NCBI GenBank assembly: GCA_028274465.1
Contig: CM051458.1
Location: forward strand, 82,666,085-82,730,084
Length of the DNA stretch: 64,000 nt
Reading direction: 5' to 3'
DNA from: Plantago ovata
Taxonomy: Eukaryota > Streptophyta > Magnoliopsida > Lamiales > Plantaginaceae
How positions within the stretch are numbered: the stretch's first letter is position 1; every line of letters starts with the position of its first letter. A program made the translations under genes and the position numbers. Of the stretch, positions 10,115 to 22,907 are shown in pieces. Under the pieces are notes generated by a model, which saw nothing but the letters and a program-made list of their open reading frames with translations, was not told where the DNA came from and searched no databases.

Positions 10115-12691
10115 CTAATCATCAAAAGAACGCGGCCTGAGCTTGTTCTTGAATTCGGTACTTCTAAATTCTCTGGTGGATGCAGATCTTTGGACCATAT
10201 CCAATCTGCCTGGACCATCAGCATTCGTGTTGTAGTTAGTTGTACGTCTCCTAGCAGTACCAGCAGGTAATGGAGGTCTGTTCTTGATATTCTTACTAGC
10301 ATTAGGATGAGACTCGGTCTTTGGAGATGTCTCTTCGTTTGGAACGATTGGGGAAGGATATAATAACCGGCTGTCTTCTTTACCCATTGGCTTTCCACTT
10401 GTCGAAGAGCTGCTTGCTGTACTGCCTCCAGTCTCTAAACCAGACACTGTTATAGATTCTGCACTCTTTTTTGGTTCCTGAACAAAATCATTGTAGAGAA
10501 CCTCATGGTGATGTATATATTAAACCCTTAAACTTGTGTGTATCACTTCATTTGCTTTATTTAACCCCTTTGGCTATATATGCAGATGCACTTAGTGTTG
10601 TTCTATTGGGCTAGTAATGAATACCTCTTGAGAATTTCCTTTCAGTTGTTCAGCTGCTAGATTCTTCTTTCTTTGCTCTCTGTGGGACCTCGATCGGTGC
10701 CTTGATGTTCTGTGCCTATAGATGAGAGAACAGGGTTAATATCCAAATTAGATGTACGATGTATTTCCGTGAGTGATGTATATTTTCTTACTTTCTCCGC
10801 TCAGGTATAAGGTCGTGATTGTCCTCTTCAATGTGGAACTTTGGCAAGCCAGATAGATCACAAGCTAAAGGACTCGTATTGAAGAACTGCAATTCGAAGT
10901 TCCACTTAATAATCAGGGGTGATTGCACTTGTTCTACCTGATACTTAGGAGCCCTAGAATTCTTACTTATATAAGTTCTAAGTAAGAAATAAATGTAGTG
11001 TTTGTAGAACCATGTAAATCAACTACATACAGACCTGGTCTATGTAAGTATTTTAAGTCTATGCACGGTGCAGATATAGATAATCTTGACCAACCTCATT
11101 TTGGAGGGCTAAACCTGCAGATCCACGGTGTGCAGGTTCCATGGCAAGCAAAATGTTCAGAAGTCCCACAGAAGACGAAGGGAAGTCTCTGAAGGTTTCA
11201 CGCAGAGTGGACTTGTATGCTTTTGGGGGTTTAAGGGATGTTGACAGCTTCAATCTTCTGTAGTAATCATCTGTAGGGGTGCCACATAGTCGGAAAATCC
11301 GATGGAGCTGTTCAACCTGAATCATCCAGTTATCATAAACAAAACACCTCATCAACTCATGTACAATGTTTATATCAAAACAGTACATCTATAGGGATCT
11401 CATTGAAATTCAACATGGACAAATAACGCATACCTCTGTCCTGGCAGGCATAATCGGCCTCCCTGCAAACATCTCAGCCATAAGGCAACCTGCACTCCAA
11501 AGATCAATACCTTCTCCATAATCTGTAGAACCAAGCAGCAACTCTGGAGCTCTGTACCAAAGCGTTACAACTCGGCTAGTCAAGGGACGCTTTTTCCCAG
11601 TATTGAAATAATTTCCGAGTCCAAAATCTGCAATCTTCAGCATCCCATGTCTGTCAATGAGCAGATTTGATCCCTTGATATCGCGGTGCAAAATACCCCG
11701 TTCATGACAATGCTCAAGGCCTGAAAGCAGCTGGTGCATATAACATTTAATCTGCACAGATTTTTCCAAATGAGTAATTGCATATTATGATAAAGAGAGG
11801 TGAAGAGAAAGATCAGCATGATTCATGAATAACTTTTAACCTGTGGCTCAGTGAGACTCTCATCGGGCCGAGATAGAATTCTGGCTAAATCAGAATGCAT
11901 ATAGTCAAAAACCAAATATAAACTATACTGCATCCTTGATGTGGCCAAACCTTCAAGCTTTACAATATTGGGATGATCCAACTGCAGCAAAATTGTGATC
12001 TCCCTTGCCATGAACTTCACACTCTCAGGTTCCGATGTATCAAACCTCACTTTCTTTAATGCCACAATTTTTCCAGTATCTTTATCTCTAGCTTTGTAAA
12101 CATTGCTATAAGTCCCCTGCCCTACCTGTCACACAAGCTAGCTCATCAGCTCTCAATTCTAGTCAACTTATTGTCAACTAGTTTATCAGTTAGTTTTGCT
12201 AAACAAGTGTTAGTGTTGAAAGAAGAAAGACTAACCTTGTCGATCTTGATGTAAGAATCAGCACTCTTTGGAACAATATTCTTCAAAACCTCCTTGGGAA
12301 CATTATCAGTGAGCCACTTAGGCCATCCATCAACTAGCTCATCTTCTGCGCCCACGTCCATAACCTCAGCTTTTTCACGAACCTTACCACTGCTCGTATC
12401 ACCTTGACTGCTGCTACTCTTCCTCCCTCTATCAACATCTTCTTTATTCCCTTCTTTGACATTAGCTTTCCCACTCAAACTCGGTCTTCCATTCTCAACC
12501 TTGTTCCTCCGACTCTCATTTCTTGATTCCAGCTTCAAAGCACTCTCCGCTTCCTGCCTGAACGCCCTCTGACCAGTCGACTTCCTAGCCTCGTAGTAGC
12601 CTCCTTTGGCATATCCATTTTCCATCTTCAACTTTTCAACCCACTCTGGCGGAGAACTCATGGCAGGTCCAGTACTTTGAGCGCAACCCAT
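10115..12691 (-). CDS. plant CDK-like Ser/Thr protein kinase (CDK12/13-like, At1g54610 / IBS1 group)
   Basis: Seven exons on minus: 12691-12236, 12125-11841, 11751-11434, 11316-11095, 10886-10792, 10715-10625 and 10477-10115, giving 609 aa. The N-terminus MGCAQS is a consensus for myristoylation at Gly2 and possible acylation at Cys3, which suggests membrane attachment. The kinase domain starts exactly at exon 2 with GQGTYSNVYKA, then VALKKV, HRDIKGSN (HRD 269-271), DFG (289-291) and the T-loop SRVVTLWYRAPELLLG. The PSTAIRE helix is replaced by SVKFMAREI, as in this plant subfamily. The basic C-terminal tail (HRTSRHRSRSHREQRKK) and Ser/Thr-rich end are low complexity. The cyclin partner and substrates are not known from sequence. 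Confidence 0.92.
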
Positions 12692-14040
12692 GTATCAAGA
12701 TATCACTAGTTTTACAATATCAAGAACAGTATCTCTTTCATCGTTTCTCACAACTTCTTGAATGATAGGAGACACATTAGTATTATATTTGAAAGATAAG
12801 AAGAGCATTCAACAAGAACTAGGTGTGTTATTGTGTTAATGAAATTATGACATGTGGTGTGAAACAAAATAAGTTAAGTTTTTAATGATGAAATATGCCA
12901 TATACGGAAAGAAAGTAGGTGAGAATATACTTGCCGGCAGGCCGGCACTGGAATTGAACTTTTCGAAGCTTGTTAAGGTTTAGATTTAAGAGTCAGAATC
13001 AGATTGAGAGACTTGGCTACTTCCGCTGGAAAATGGGATTTAAAGATTGTTTTTATTCGGGGACCCAAGAATTAAAGTTTCAAAGACCACATTACATAAT
13101 ATATAAGATTATCTAGAAAGTTCGGGAGGCTATTAGAAATTAAATCGAATACATTACCTATCAATTTTTTTGTTTTGAAATTTTAAGGGGGACGAACACA
13201 TCACAATGCCCATCTGATTCCATCCGTGGTTTCACTGGATTTTTCACTGCCTCCAAAACAGAACAATCTCTTCCATATCTGCGATTTCCACCCTTGTGTC
13301 CAAAAGAGCTGCTCCAAATAATACGGAAAATTACGTCAAACTTTGGCCTCGACAGGTTGGATTTTTTTGGGTACCCGTTTGATACCTAAACTAGTGCACG
13401 ACCTGTCCAAATTCGACGGGGATATGGTTAAAGGCTAAATTTAACACGAAGATTCTGGAAGACGGTACTCTTTTGTTTTAAGCAATACCTTGGTGCTTGA
13501 GTATTAAACATATTATGTCTTACCAGTAAACGTTATTTTTTATCATCAATTAGTTGTATGTTAAACATAAACACGAGATGCAATACAAAAGCGTAACCTT
13601 TTATGTTTATGTGAAAATGGCACTTACATCCATTAAGTTTAGCATGCAGTTTTAGCTAACCTATTTGATGATTGTAGTTGTATTGGACATCTGGAAATGA
13701 AAAATGGGTATAGTTCTAAGAGAGATGCATTAATGTTTTAAGTTATCTTTCTATATAACACCCTCTAGCCCTCTGATAGAAGTAGGATAATCACTTATAC
13801 ACTTGATCAAAAGTTAGGCCAGGCGAAATTGTGTGCAAAAGTTACTTCAAAACAAAGCTAATCACTGTAGTTTGTGAAGATCGTAATCATTGTTACATTC
13901 TCTCAAATGAGTGTTTCAGAAAAAGAAAAAAAAAAGAGATTATACTATCAACACAAGAGGGAAGAATGAATCACTCAAAATATCTAAGCTTTGACATGTT
14001 TGCGCAAATTACAGTTTTGGGAAACTGATATTATCAGCAT
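12692..14040. other. intergenic between the CDK-like kinase and OHP2 genes
   Basis: Holds the promoter and leader of the kinase gene at its left end and the 3' end of OHP2 at its right end. No additional gene, tRNA or clear repeat was recognised. Confidence 0.45.
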
Positions 14041-15172
14041 TCATTCAAGATCCACAATTCCGAAATTGGACAGGAGAATTTTCACTTGATCTACAAAGTC
14101 TGAACCTGTTGCGTACTCTGTCAACATCCCCACCGCGAAACCAAACATTGCCCATCTGATCCATTGATCAACAACTTCACAATTAATCATTTTGATATAC
14201 TAACAAATTGAGATCTAAAGTCTAGGTCCTCTGATCCCCCTGATTATAGGACTGTAAATCAAAATTTCCCACTGCTATACATAAACCAACCCCCCCCCCC
14301 TCCCCACTGTAGCTATTGCCCCCGCGCATGTGACAGTGGGAGCCACAACTACGGCGAGAAGGGGGTTTCTAGTTCCAATTTTTCCTTGGACGATGGGAAC
14401 TGTGTTACTTACCTGATTCCTGAACTGCCCAAGCCAGAAGTTGTTTACTAACTTTGTTAAAGTAGTTAAGGCAAAAAAAAAAAAAAAAAACAGAAAAGCA
14501 TCAATTCCTTCTGCTCACTCAACTCATGTTAACAAATTTTGTTTTACCACCTCATGGATGGATTCTACTACCACTAACCAAATCAATACACATTCTACGA
14601 ATGTGTTCAAACACCGATGCAAAATCAAATGTACAAAATTGATTTGTTTGCTAAATTAGCCTATGATGAGGAACTGAAAGACTGAAACCATGAAATGATT
14701 TTGAAATAACTGATGATTGTAACGAAATCTGGAAGAAAAGATGTGTTGAGAAGATCGCATACCTGCCATTGGAGATCTCATTCTTGCCAACAAAACCGAA
14801 GGCAGGACCTTGATTAGCTTCCTCAAGCTTCTTATTCTTGAAATACTCTTGTAACTCCTTAGCTTTCTGCCTCTGAAACTCCATGGTAACCACACCCTTT
14901 TCCACCACAGACGCTACGGCCACAGGCTTGGGAGGAGCAATTGGTGGTGGGGAGGTGGCAGAAGGGGGAGCTGGTGGTGTTGGAGATGGCATCACTGGCT
15001 TAACAGGAGGAGCCATCGGTCTCCTAACAGGACCATCTGCTTGAGAGTTCCTAACGGTAAACTTGAAGCTGTAAGAAGATGAAGGTGCGTATGGAGAACA
15101 TGATGCCGGAGAGGGAGACGAAGAGTTAGAGAGTTTAATGCATGGGAATGAATGCGACGATGCAATAGACAT
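14041..15172 (-). CDS. OHP2: ONE-HELIX PROTEIN 2, chloroplast LHC-like protein
   Basis: Exon 1 is 15172-14763 and exon 2 is 14155-14041, joined in the Arg codon of ISNGR|WAMFGF, for 174 aa. The N-terminus is Ser-rich and resembles a plastid transit peptide. A Pro-rich linker and VEFQRQKAKELQEYFK-like segment (here MEFQRQKAKELQEYFKNKK) precede the single LHC-type helix. That helix carries the chlorophyll-binding pattern ExxNGRxAMxGF, split over the two exons, and the protein ends FGIVDLE. OHP2 acts with OHP1 and HCF244 in thylakoid assembly of the photosystem II reaction centre and D1 synthesis. The 607-bp intron contains a C-rich tract near 14290. Confidence 0.95.
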
Positions 15173-15988
15173 TTTTGCTTATTGTTCTTGCTGTTGATAT
15201 TCTGTACTTTTTGTTTGAATATTTTGCAGCTTTGTATGGCTGGAGGATAGAGATGGTGCATCAACTGGTAGTTTAGGATTTGGGTTTTAGTGGATAAGAT
15301 GTGGCCAAGTTTCTGCACAATGGCTTCTTGTATGAGTCAATCTGTCAAAATATGCAAATGGGATTTGCTTTTTTGTCTGTTTTCACCCAAAAGTGTCTAA
15401 TATCTATGTACCCACAATTCATTCACAGATTATACCAGCAGGCAGCAATTTCCCTCATAACTTTGTATACACCATATATCGAGTGGGTTTTCCTACTCAA
15501 GGTGTCTAGCCATTAAGGAACCAAGTATGCAAGAATGCAGTGAACTCAAATGATGACATAGTGAATACATGAATACAAACTGTACAACCTTTCTAGGGGG
15601 GAGAATCTATTCCATATAGACAACTACAGAATGCAATCACGAAATAATAATCCGTCATCTCATCCCATCAGCAGAAGAAATGACAGGGAACTTTCTCCAT
15701 GATGAAAGCAACAAACTAGTAAACAAAAGGAAGTGCTGTTGTTTGCACAAACATGATGAATATATTAAGCAACAAAACTGGGATGCAAATAAGAATATGG
15801 ACACAGCAGGCAGCAGCTCTCCTAGTCAAAGATTTGTATCTTGCATCACCTCGACAGAGTTCCTGTCATCCAACAGTGAACAGGCATTTGGGATGAGAAT
15901 CATGCTAGCAGCTCTTCAAGCAACACACCATGTGAGTCGCCGCCCTCACTTAAATCAAGCGAAGAACAGGTCATATAATAAATTCAGG
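15173..15988. other. short intergenic region, OHP2 promoter and 3' flank of the next gene
   Basis: No independent gene. The right part probably includes the 3' UTR of the minus-strand CaaX-ending protein gene. Confidence 0.45.
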
Positions 15989-18208
15989 TTACATTATTCT
16001 GCAGGAGCATGTCTTATCATTCCCATTCTCGAATTCATAGTCTGATCCATCGTCACTGCAATTAGAAGGGATTTTTTTGTCAGAGAATATTACAGGTCAT
16101 TCACCTGAAAGAGCTAATCCTGATACAGAGAGCAGAAATTTTATATAGAAAAAAGAGCATACATAAACTGGATGAACATGTACTTAACATAAAAGCACAC
16201 CAAAAATTTGGCTACTCAATTTACTCAAAGATCATGTTTATCTTAATCATCACTTAATGCACCCCATGACTTCTGGAAATTAGGAGTACTGTAAAAGCTC
16301 AAGAGGTACATCGAATTGCAGGTAATGTTTGTCCATATTTATTGAGATTACAGTACAATGAACCACTTTATCTGTTTATCATGGTTGCAATAATTCTGGG
16401 ACCATGTGTCTAAATTGAATGACACACTTAATCATAAAAAAGTTAGAAATTGTTGGTCTTCTACAAGACAATGAACTAAATTTATGAGAAAATGACTAAT
16501 ACCAGTGTTCTATGTACTTGGTGGTTGCTACTTGCTCCTTTGGAAATAAATATCTACTCAATTGATTGCAATCAAATTCGGGTTACAGATGGTGAAAGTT
16601 TACATTTGACCATTTCCAAACGACCAACCCTTAATCACAGAGCCACAGCTTATCAGGGAACTGGAGAAGGCGTCTAAGGATCCCAGACAACAGAACAGCA
16701 ATCAAAAGGAATACCACACACAGTCAACTGATCAGAAGTTCGCAACAATGTGCACAAACAAAATTCACAGAACTGCTCAACCACCACAGAATGATGGAAC
16801 TAGTTGCTATGATGAATATTACAATGTGCATAACCAAACTCTCAAAAAATGAATATCACAATTCCACTAGTCTCAGTTTCAGTTTCAGAGCTTTCCCATA
16901 TGCACATGAATTCAATAGTTCACGAAACATTAGAAATCAATGCAGACGATCTTAAAAAGGATGATCAAAGAGGAGGAAATACATTCTCGGACCGTTTCTT
17001 CAGGTAGTCTAAAAGAAAATAACATACTCAGTGCAGTCAGGCAGGAACTAAACAATGAATAGTATAACTATACCTTGATCAGATTACAAACATGCATCCT
17101 GCCCCCATTTCAAAACGCATTATCCTTTAATAAGAATTTAAGTATGAAAAAATGTAGTCACAGACTCACATACTCTCATTCAGAATGACAAGAAAACATG
17201 AAGTGCACTCTGGGATAGCTTTTCTACACATGGTAACAAAGGTTCTAATCCAGTTTTCTAGCCTGTCTTAGGTTTCGAGGTAGTCAAACGTCATCTCTTT
17301 AACTATAAAATGAAGAGCGAGAATCGTTTCTATTTATATCCCTCGAGAATATTCTTTTTGCTAATCCTAACAACATCACTGCTATTGGATGTATGTTCAG
17401 TAGATACATTGGCACTGTTCGAGTTAACACTGAAATACGTAAGTTTGACATTCTCAAAGAAAAACACCCTTTAAGCACTACGAAGTGAACATAATTTCTG
17501 GTAGAAGGAAATTATCTAGCAATAGCATATGAGGAAGTGGAACATCATGGATACATATTGGACAACAAATGTAATGTGTTCATATTCAGTTTAATTGTGA
17601 TCATAAAGATTTAAGATTTGTAAGCATTGTTACCTCATTTCAAATTCCCGAATCTCAAAAAGCTCACCCCCTATTGTATCGGTCCATTGCACTTTCCTCC
17701 TGTCAATTTGACAAGAATCATCCTGCTCTTTATCACGTATAGCTTCATGCTCATCGATCTTTCCAACATCATCACCACCAATCACAGCCACTGTATCACT
17801 TTTCGTTGATTTCTTCAAGCTACTCTTGAGACTAATTATCTTCTTATCGTTATCCTCGACAATACTATCACCCAAATTCATTTTATCATCGCCCTTATCA
17901 ACATCAGGAGGTTCCGGAAGAACTTCTTGATTTTGAGCAGGTCCCACTTTCATAGGAGACGGGCTCTCAAGTCCAGCAGGTTGACCAAAGCACACAAACG
18001 AGGTGCACCCACGAGCTAACCAGTTCTTTCCAGGGGCCAGCTGGAGATCCGGATCCATATCTTGGTCCACCAACTGGTACTGATTCCACGGCGTCACTCT
18101 CATGAGTTTCTCCTCCCTTTTCTGACCCAATAAAAGGAGAGTCAAGCCCTTACTGTATCCAGACGCAGAAGAAGAGAAAAACCCTCCTCCTTCTACTGCC
18201 AATAACAT
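15989..18208 (-). CDS. conserved plant protein of unknown function with C-terminal CaaX box
   Basis: Exon 1 is 18208-17634 and exon 2 is 16055-15989, separated by a 1578-bp intron, for 213 aa. The N-terminus MLLAVEGGGFFSSSASGYSK and the block MRVTPWNQYQLVDQ are strongly conserved among plants as I remember them. The middle is acidic and poorly conserved. RRKVQWTDTIGGELFEIREFE precedes the splice junction. The tiny last exon supplies an acidic stretch and the C-terminus CSCRIM, a CaaX prenylation motif with an extra Cys, suggesting a lipid-anchored protein. No enzymatic domain is visible. The last exon was found by matching splice phase (AG|T) and the family C-terminus. Confidence 0.85.
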
Positions 18209-19592
18209 TAGTTCTCATCCGACATACCAACCGATTACTTTCTTTTCAGCTACTATATGTTCATGCACAGACCCCTACTTCACCTGCCATGTCATAAACC
18301 ATAACCCATCTCAGATATCAGATATGCAGGCTGCTACCTATACATGTAATGTAAGCAGAAAACAATTGAACTCAGTTTATGCTACAAATTGCCTCCTACC
18401 TAACCCAAGAAGTAGCCACTAAACAACTTACAGTCTAGATCAACTAAAAAGTAAGCATTCAATTCAAACCATCAATGACAAAATGTAACTTCCATTCTAG
18501 TCCACTAAAACTTGAAGAAGAATTAGCATGAAAAATGGAAGCATTTTGCCTAATTGGAAGTTAAAAACTACTTTACGGTAAAGCAGATCGAGAAGAAAGC
18601 AGAAACAGTTAGTCACAAGAGGCAATAATTGCAGCAAGCAAAAACTAAGCATTACTAGTATGAATAGACAGTTTGATAGATAGATATAGACAGAGACATA
18701 CAGATCTGAGATCAATAAATCACGGCTAAAATTGCATCTCCGGCCAGGCAGTTTGGAAGATGGAGAAAAAAGGAAGAGAAGTGGTGCAAATTTGGGCGGA
18801 GATTGATTGGGTTTTTGGGAGAATGGAAGATTTGTATTTAAGTGAGGGTGAGAGAGAAAGAGATACGATTTAATTGATCGAGTGAAGTGGGAGAGTGGAG
18901 GAAGGAAATGGTTTGGAACGGTGTATTACTTTTCGGTTTTCTGGACGAATAATGACGTGGACGTCCTTTTTGTTTATCCGGTTTAGTTTAATTTAAAATT
19001 CTCATGTGTTCTTTAAAATGTGCAAGTATAACTGTTGTATTTTTCTAAAATGTCATGGATATTGTAACGCCATAAATATATGGGATTCAGGTATTGATCC
19101 ATGTTGCTCGACGACTTCATCCACTCTCAGAAGATCAAACTCAATCACCTATAAATATTTAAATATCAATTAAGTATTAGCTAGTCTTAACCACTTTAAT
19201 AAGCAAGTTCACCTGCATATATATGCCATGAAACCTTTTATTAAATTTTATCTCGCGGGTCGATATGTTTACTGGTTAACATGTTAACCACTTTGGTACA
19301 GTCCGTTGGCGAGCTTCTTTATTTTATTTAATTTTCTTTTTGTTTACTACTTCCCTTTATTTTGTGCTTTATTCTTTTGTCTTTTGTAATATGGAAAAAC
19401 TATGCATTTGAGAGGAGATGGAATTTTTTTGTATTTGAAAATGATTGAGCGAGAAGATGATGTGGTAGATTAATTAGGGTGAGTAAGAAGCATGACAGAG
19501 GCAGATATATATAAGACAGATGAAACAAACTAGCCCAAACCCCATCAAACTCTTCATTTCCAACTACTAAACTATAACGAAAAAATTAATTT
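18209..19592. other. intergenic, leader and promoter region of the CaaX protein gene
   Basis: A purine-rich GAGAGA-type stretch near 18770-18910 fits a plant 5' UTR or core promoter for the minus-strand gene, which would imply a leader of 500-600 bp, perhaps with an intron. Beyond it the sequence is AT-rich and shows no gene. Confidence 0.4.
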
Positions 19593-19594
19593 AT

Positions 19595-19826
19595 GAAAGT
19601 ATATTTATAAAAATATAATGTCTCTATTTTGATTATGTAATTTATTAACTTTTTTTTTTTTTGTTAAAATTTAGAATTATTAGATGTCAATTGGGGTTAA
19701 TAAAAATTTAGAAAGTATACTTATAAAAATATAATGTATCTACTTTCATTATATAATTTATTAACTTTTTTTGTTAAGACTTAAAATTTATTAGATGTCA
19801 AATGGGGTTAATAAAAATTTAATAAA
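19595..19826. repeat. imperfect tandem duplication, period about 116 bp
   Basis: GAAAGTATAYTTATAAAAAT starts at 19595 and again at 19711. Both copies continue through a T-run (AACTTTTTTT...GTTAA), TTAGATGTCAA and GGGGTTAATAAAAATTTA. The unit is AT-rich with a few differences between copies. Confidence 0.7.
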
Positions 19827-19860
19827 ACAAACGTAAATAATTCAATGCGACTGGGCTGAG

Positions 19861-20896
19861 TAATAAAAAGGAAAAATTGCAAATTAGTGATAGTTTTGAG
19901 AGTTTCTATCAAATTGATGTGACCTAAAATCTTTCCTACAAATTGGTGAAAACTTTATTTCAATTTGGTGATTCTGCTAATTTTAGTGTTAATTTAATTA
20001 ACTGAATTCCTATATTTCTCCAACTTACCACGTTTTTATTAATCAGTTAACCTCAGACTAAAATGCCAAGCATCACTTTTAACCGTCTCTTTTTTTTCAT
20101 CGACTTTCATCTAACCTTATTTGAGTAGATGCTTGCTTAGAGATGATGCATGTTACATGTAACATGCTTGTTCATTAGAAAATGATGCATCCGTCAATGA
20201 TTTACATTCAAATGATTGTTACATGAAGAGCACAAAATTTAGAATAGCTGCCAAAAAAAAAAAAAGTTGCTTGCTCATTCATATATGCATTTAAAAATAA
20301 TCTCATTCAGATACATGCCAAAATGTATGACTAAATAATTAGTCGACAATGAATTGCACAATATGTCATTTTGAACCTCATAAATATTGCTAACTTTCAT
20401 ACTACAACAAGGTGAACTTAAATATTCTTTGTTCAAGTTACTATTCTACAAAAACGAGATGCTTGAAATATAGTTATTTAGGGGCTAATTGTATTTAAAG
20501 GCTTTATAATAGGGCAAAAAATTTGATCAGATGCTTGACATTGAATAGAATTGAGGATACTTGAAGGAGGCCTCGTGAAACGACTAAATATATAGGGGAG
20601 GCATTAGAAAAAAAATCATACGCTATATAATAAGAACAAAGGAAAGGAAATTAATTGGCTAATAATAGAAAATTTTAAATATTAAAATACATGTAAAAAA
20701 TCATCAGGTAACTAATTAACTAAAAATTTGGAATCTGATCTTACAAATTAATTGAATTTTCTCTAATTATATAAGGTTATGTTAGTCCAAATATATATAT
20801 AGACACTAATTTGTAGGAAGTTTTTAATATATCACTAATTTAATTATTTAGAAATTATTAGGATTGACATTAATGTGTAATTAACCCTAATAAAAA
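19861..20896. mobile_element. Mutator-like TIR element (non-autonomous), 1018 bp, with 9-bp TSD
   Basis: TAATAAAAA at 19861-19869 and 20888-20896 flanks the element 19870-20887. The 5' end GGAAAAATTGCAAATTAGTG and the reverse complement of the 3' end GGGTTAATTACACATTAATG are related, though diverged. Subterminal TTTCTATCAAATT is shared with the element at 24507-25247, so the two belong to one family. There is no transposase reading frame. The 9-bp duplication is typical of Mutator-like elements; AT-richness tempers confidence. Confidence 0.6.
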
Positions 20897-21113
20897 TTAA
20901 GATATATTTCACTTTTTAACCCTTATCCAATAGCTGGGATTCTGGTAATGCAAAGAAGAAAAGGAAACTACTCCCCCAGTTCCCCTATTCTAAATCCGAA
21001 ACGTGGTAGTAGTACTAGTAGAAAACGAATAAGTACTATCTGACTAATTTCTAATCCGAAATTCTAAGATAGAAACGGAATCGGACAGATAAAAAGGATT
21101 GCTAAATTTGGCT

Positions 21114-21121
21114 TATAAATA
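21114..21121 (+). promoter_or_regulatory. candidate TATA box for the CUE-like gene
   Basis: TATAAATA stands about 190 bp upstream of the ATG at 21313, in the sparse spacer right of the TIR element. Positional inference only. Confidence 0.35.
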
Positions 21122-21312
21122 GCAAATCTTGTTGATCCCTTGGTATTTAACGTGTGCTGTTTTAATTTTGCGTTAAGAGACCCTTCTTCAAGGATATTGA
21201 ATAACCAGTTTCGCCACCTAGCTCAGCCACATACATCTAAAGTTACGTCTCCCGTCCCGTTCAGTTGCTTGACGTATAATTAATCACCTTGTAGCTCGAT
21301 CTATTTTCAGAT

Positions 21313-21894
21313 ATGGAAGTTCAGATTCCTCAGAATTCGCTGGTGGATCCCGATACGGCCTTAGAAATTGCTATGAACTGCCTTCGAGATCTTCACATTA
21401 GTTCCCCCGAGTCTGATTTTGCTGCTGATCAAGAACATGGCAGTCACATGGCAGCTAATGTGGATGTTTCTCCAGAGGAAGAGCCTCGAGTTGAAAATAA
21501 CTTGCCATCAAACAGTGCAGAATGGGTTGATCTGTTTGTCATGGAGATGACAAATTCGACCAGCATAGATGATGCTAAATCTAGGGCAGCAAGCGTATTG
21601 GAGAATCTGGAGAAATCCATCAGCAGTCGTGCTGGAGCTCTGGCCGCCCAAATCTATAGGGAACAGAATAAAGCACTATCCAAAGATAATTCCATCCTCA
21701 AGCGTGCTGTAGTTATCCTGCACGAACGACAAAAGGAGAAGAACAGTGAGGTGCTGCAGTTGAGGCAGTTGGTGGCTCAGTACCAGGAGAAGACACGGAA
21801 ACTGGAGGTGAGCAACTATGCGTCGAATATGCATCTGCTTCAGGTTAAGCAGACCAATAGCCTCCCTGGATGGTTCAATCCTGATGTATTCTAA
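21313..21894 (+). CDS. CUE-family (At5g32440/At1g80040-like) protein, intronless and N-terminally short
   Basis: A single open frame of 193 aa. The C-terminal two-thirds matches the plant ubiquitin-system CUE protein family: EWVDLFVMEMTNSTSIDDAK, then a coiled coil (KDNSILKRAVVILHERQKEK), LRQLVAQYQEKTRKLEVSNYA and the end PGWFNPDVF. Upstream only the end of the CUE helix bundle (DPDTALEIAMNCLRDLHIS) remains, so most of the CUE domain that binds ubiquitin in longer family members seems absent. Lack of introns suggests a retrocopy, or a gene whose 5' exons were lost. An in-frame stop-free sequence with conserved residues argues that it is still constrained. A decayed relative lies at 29155-29565. 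Confidence 0.75.
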   Translation: MEVQIPQNSLVDPDTALEIAMNCLRDLHISSPESDFAADQEHGSHMAANVDVSPEEEPRVENNLPSNSAEWVDLFVMEMTNSTSIDDAKSRAASVLENLEKSISSRAGALAAQIYREQNKALSKDNSILKRAVVILHERQKEKNSEVLQLRQLVAQYQEKTRKLEVSNYASNMHLLQVKQTNSLPGWFNPDVF

Positions 21895-22900
21895 TCAAAT
21901 TAATAACACAAGGCTGGCTGAGTGTAATCATCATATACTATAGATGGTAAGAAATTTGATCCGTTAATTAGAAGTCGTGTAAGCTGGTGACCGTTTTCAG
22001 ATGATCAGCCCCGTTTTGAAAAAATTACGTACATTACGGGAAAATTATAGTTTTGATCTACGATCTCAAGGTCTTGCGATATTAGTTTTTTATTTTTTTT
22101 TCATACACGATCCTAATAGGTAAATTTTGTAATTTTTACAGATTTTGAGATCCAATTTTGATTCCATAATGTAAATTTATTATTAATTTATCTTAATATT
22201 TTATAAATTTAATTTCAAAATTACCACATATGAATTAATAATCATAAAGTTTGAAATTACCACACGGTATTTATATACAAAGAATATAATATATTATCGG
22301 AACAAAAACATGCTAACCAATTCGGACAATGTCCCAAACACATTCACATTATTCTTTCCAAAAGTACTAGCTATACATCAAATCACTTATGCCGCGCACT
22401 TGCGCTGGTACTATTGATCGAGTAAAACTTTCCTGCCAACTCTTCAGTTCCATATTTGGAGGGCGCATCCACGACTAACGACTTGATTAGCCTCCCAATA
22501 CACGAAATACATATTACACTCCTCCGATTGGCCCGAAAGATACAAAACCGCTTCAAGCAGAGGCATGTGAAGCATCAGCCGCAATTTCTTTTTGTGACAA
22601 CAAGAAACATCATAAACCTGTCAATAAATTATGTAGTGATATGGAGCAGAAGAATTCCAACATGTAGGCGCCAAAATACATTCCGTATCTCTTGAAATCT
22701 AACACAAGTAAAAACAAATGGTCATGTGTCCTCCTCAATATTATCAATATTATTAGCATTATATACACAGCCTGGGGAGACCAGCAATCTCCGATGCAAT
22801 AATGATATCCATATTCATATCCATATGACGTCAAATATTACAACTACTCCTACACTAATGCTATACAAATTTACTAAACCACCTTATTTCTCCACATCTA
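21895..22900. other. intergenic, no gene recognised
   Basis: The first 150 bp is the 3' flank of the CUE-like gene and is partly shared with the dead copy near 29.6 kb. The remainder has only short frames. Confidence 0.4.
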
Positions 22901-22907
22901 AATCAAC

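Noticed and set aside
10998-11192. Plus-strand frame opposite the CDK-like kinase
   Set aside because: Antisense of exon 4 and its intron; no coding features.
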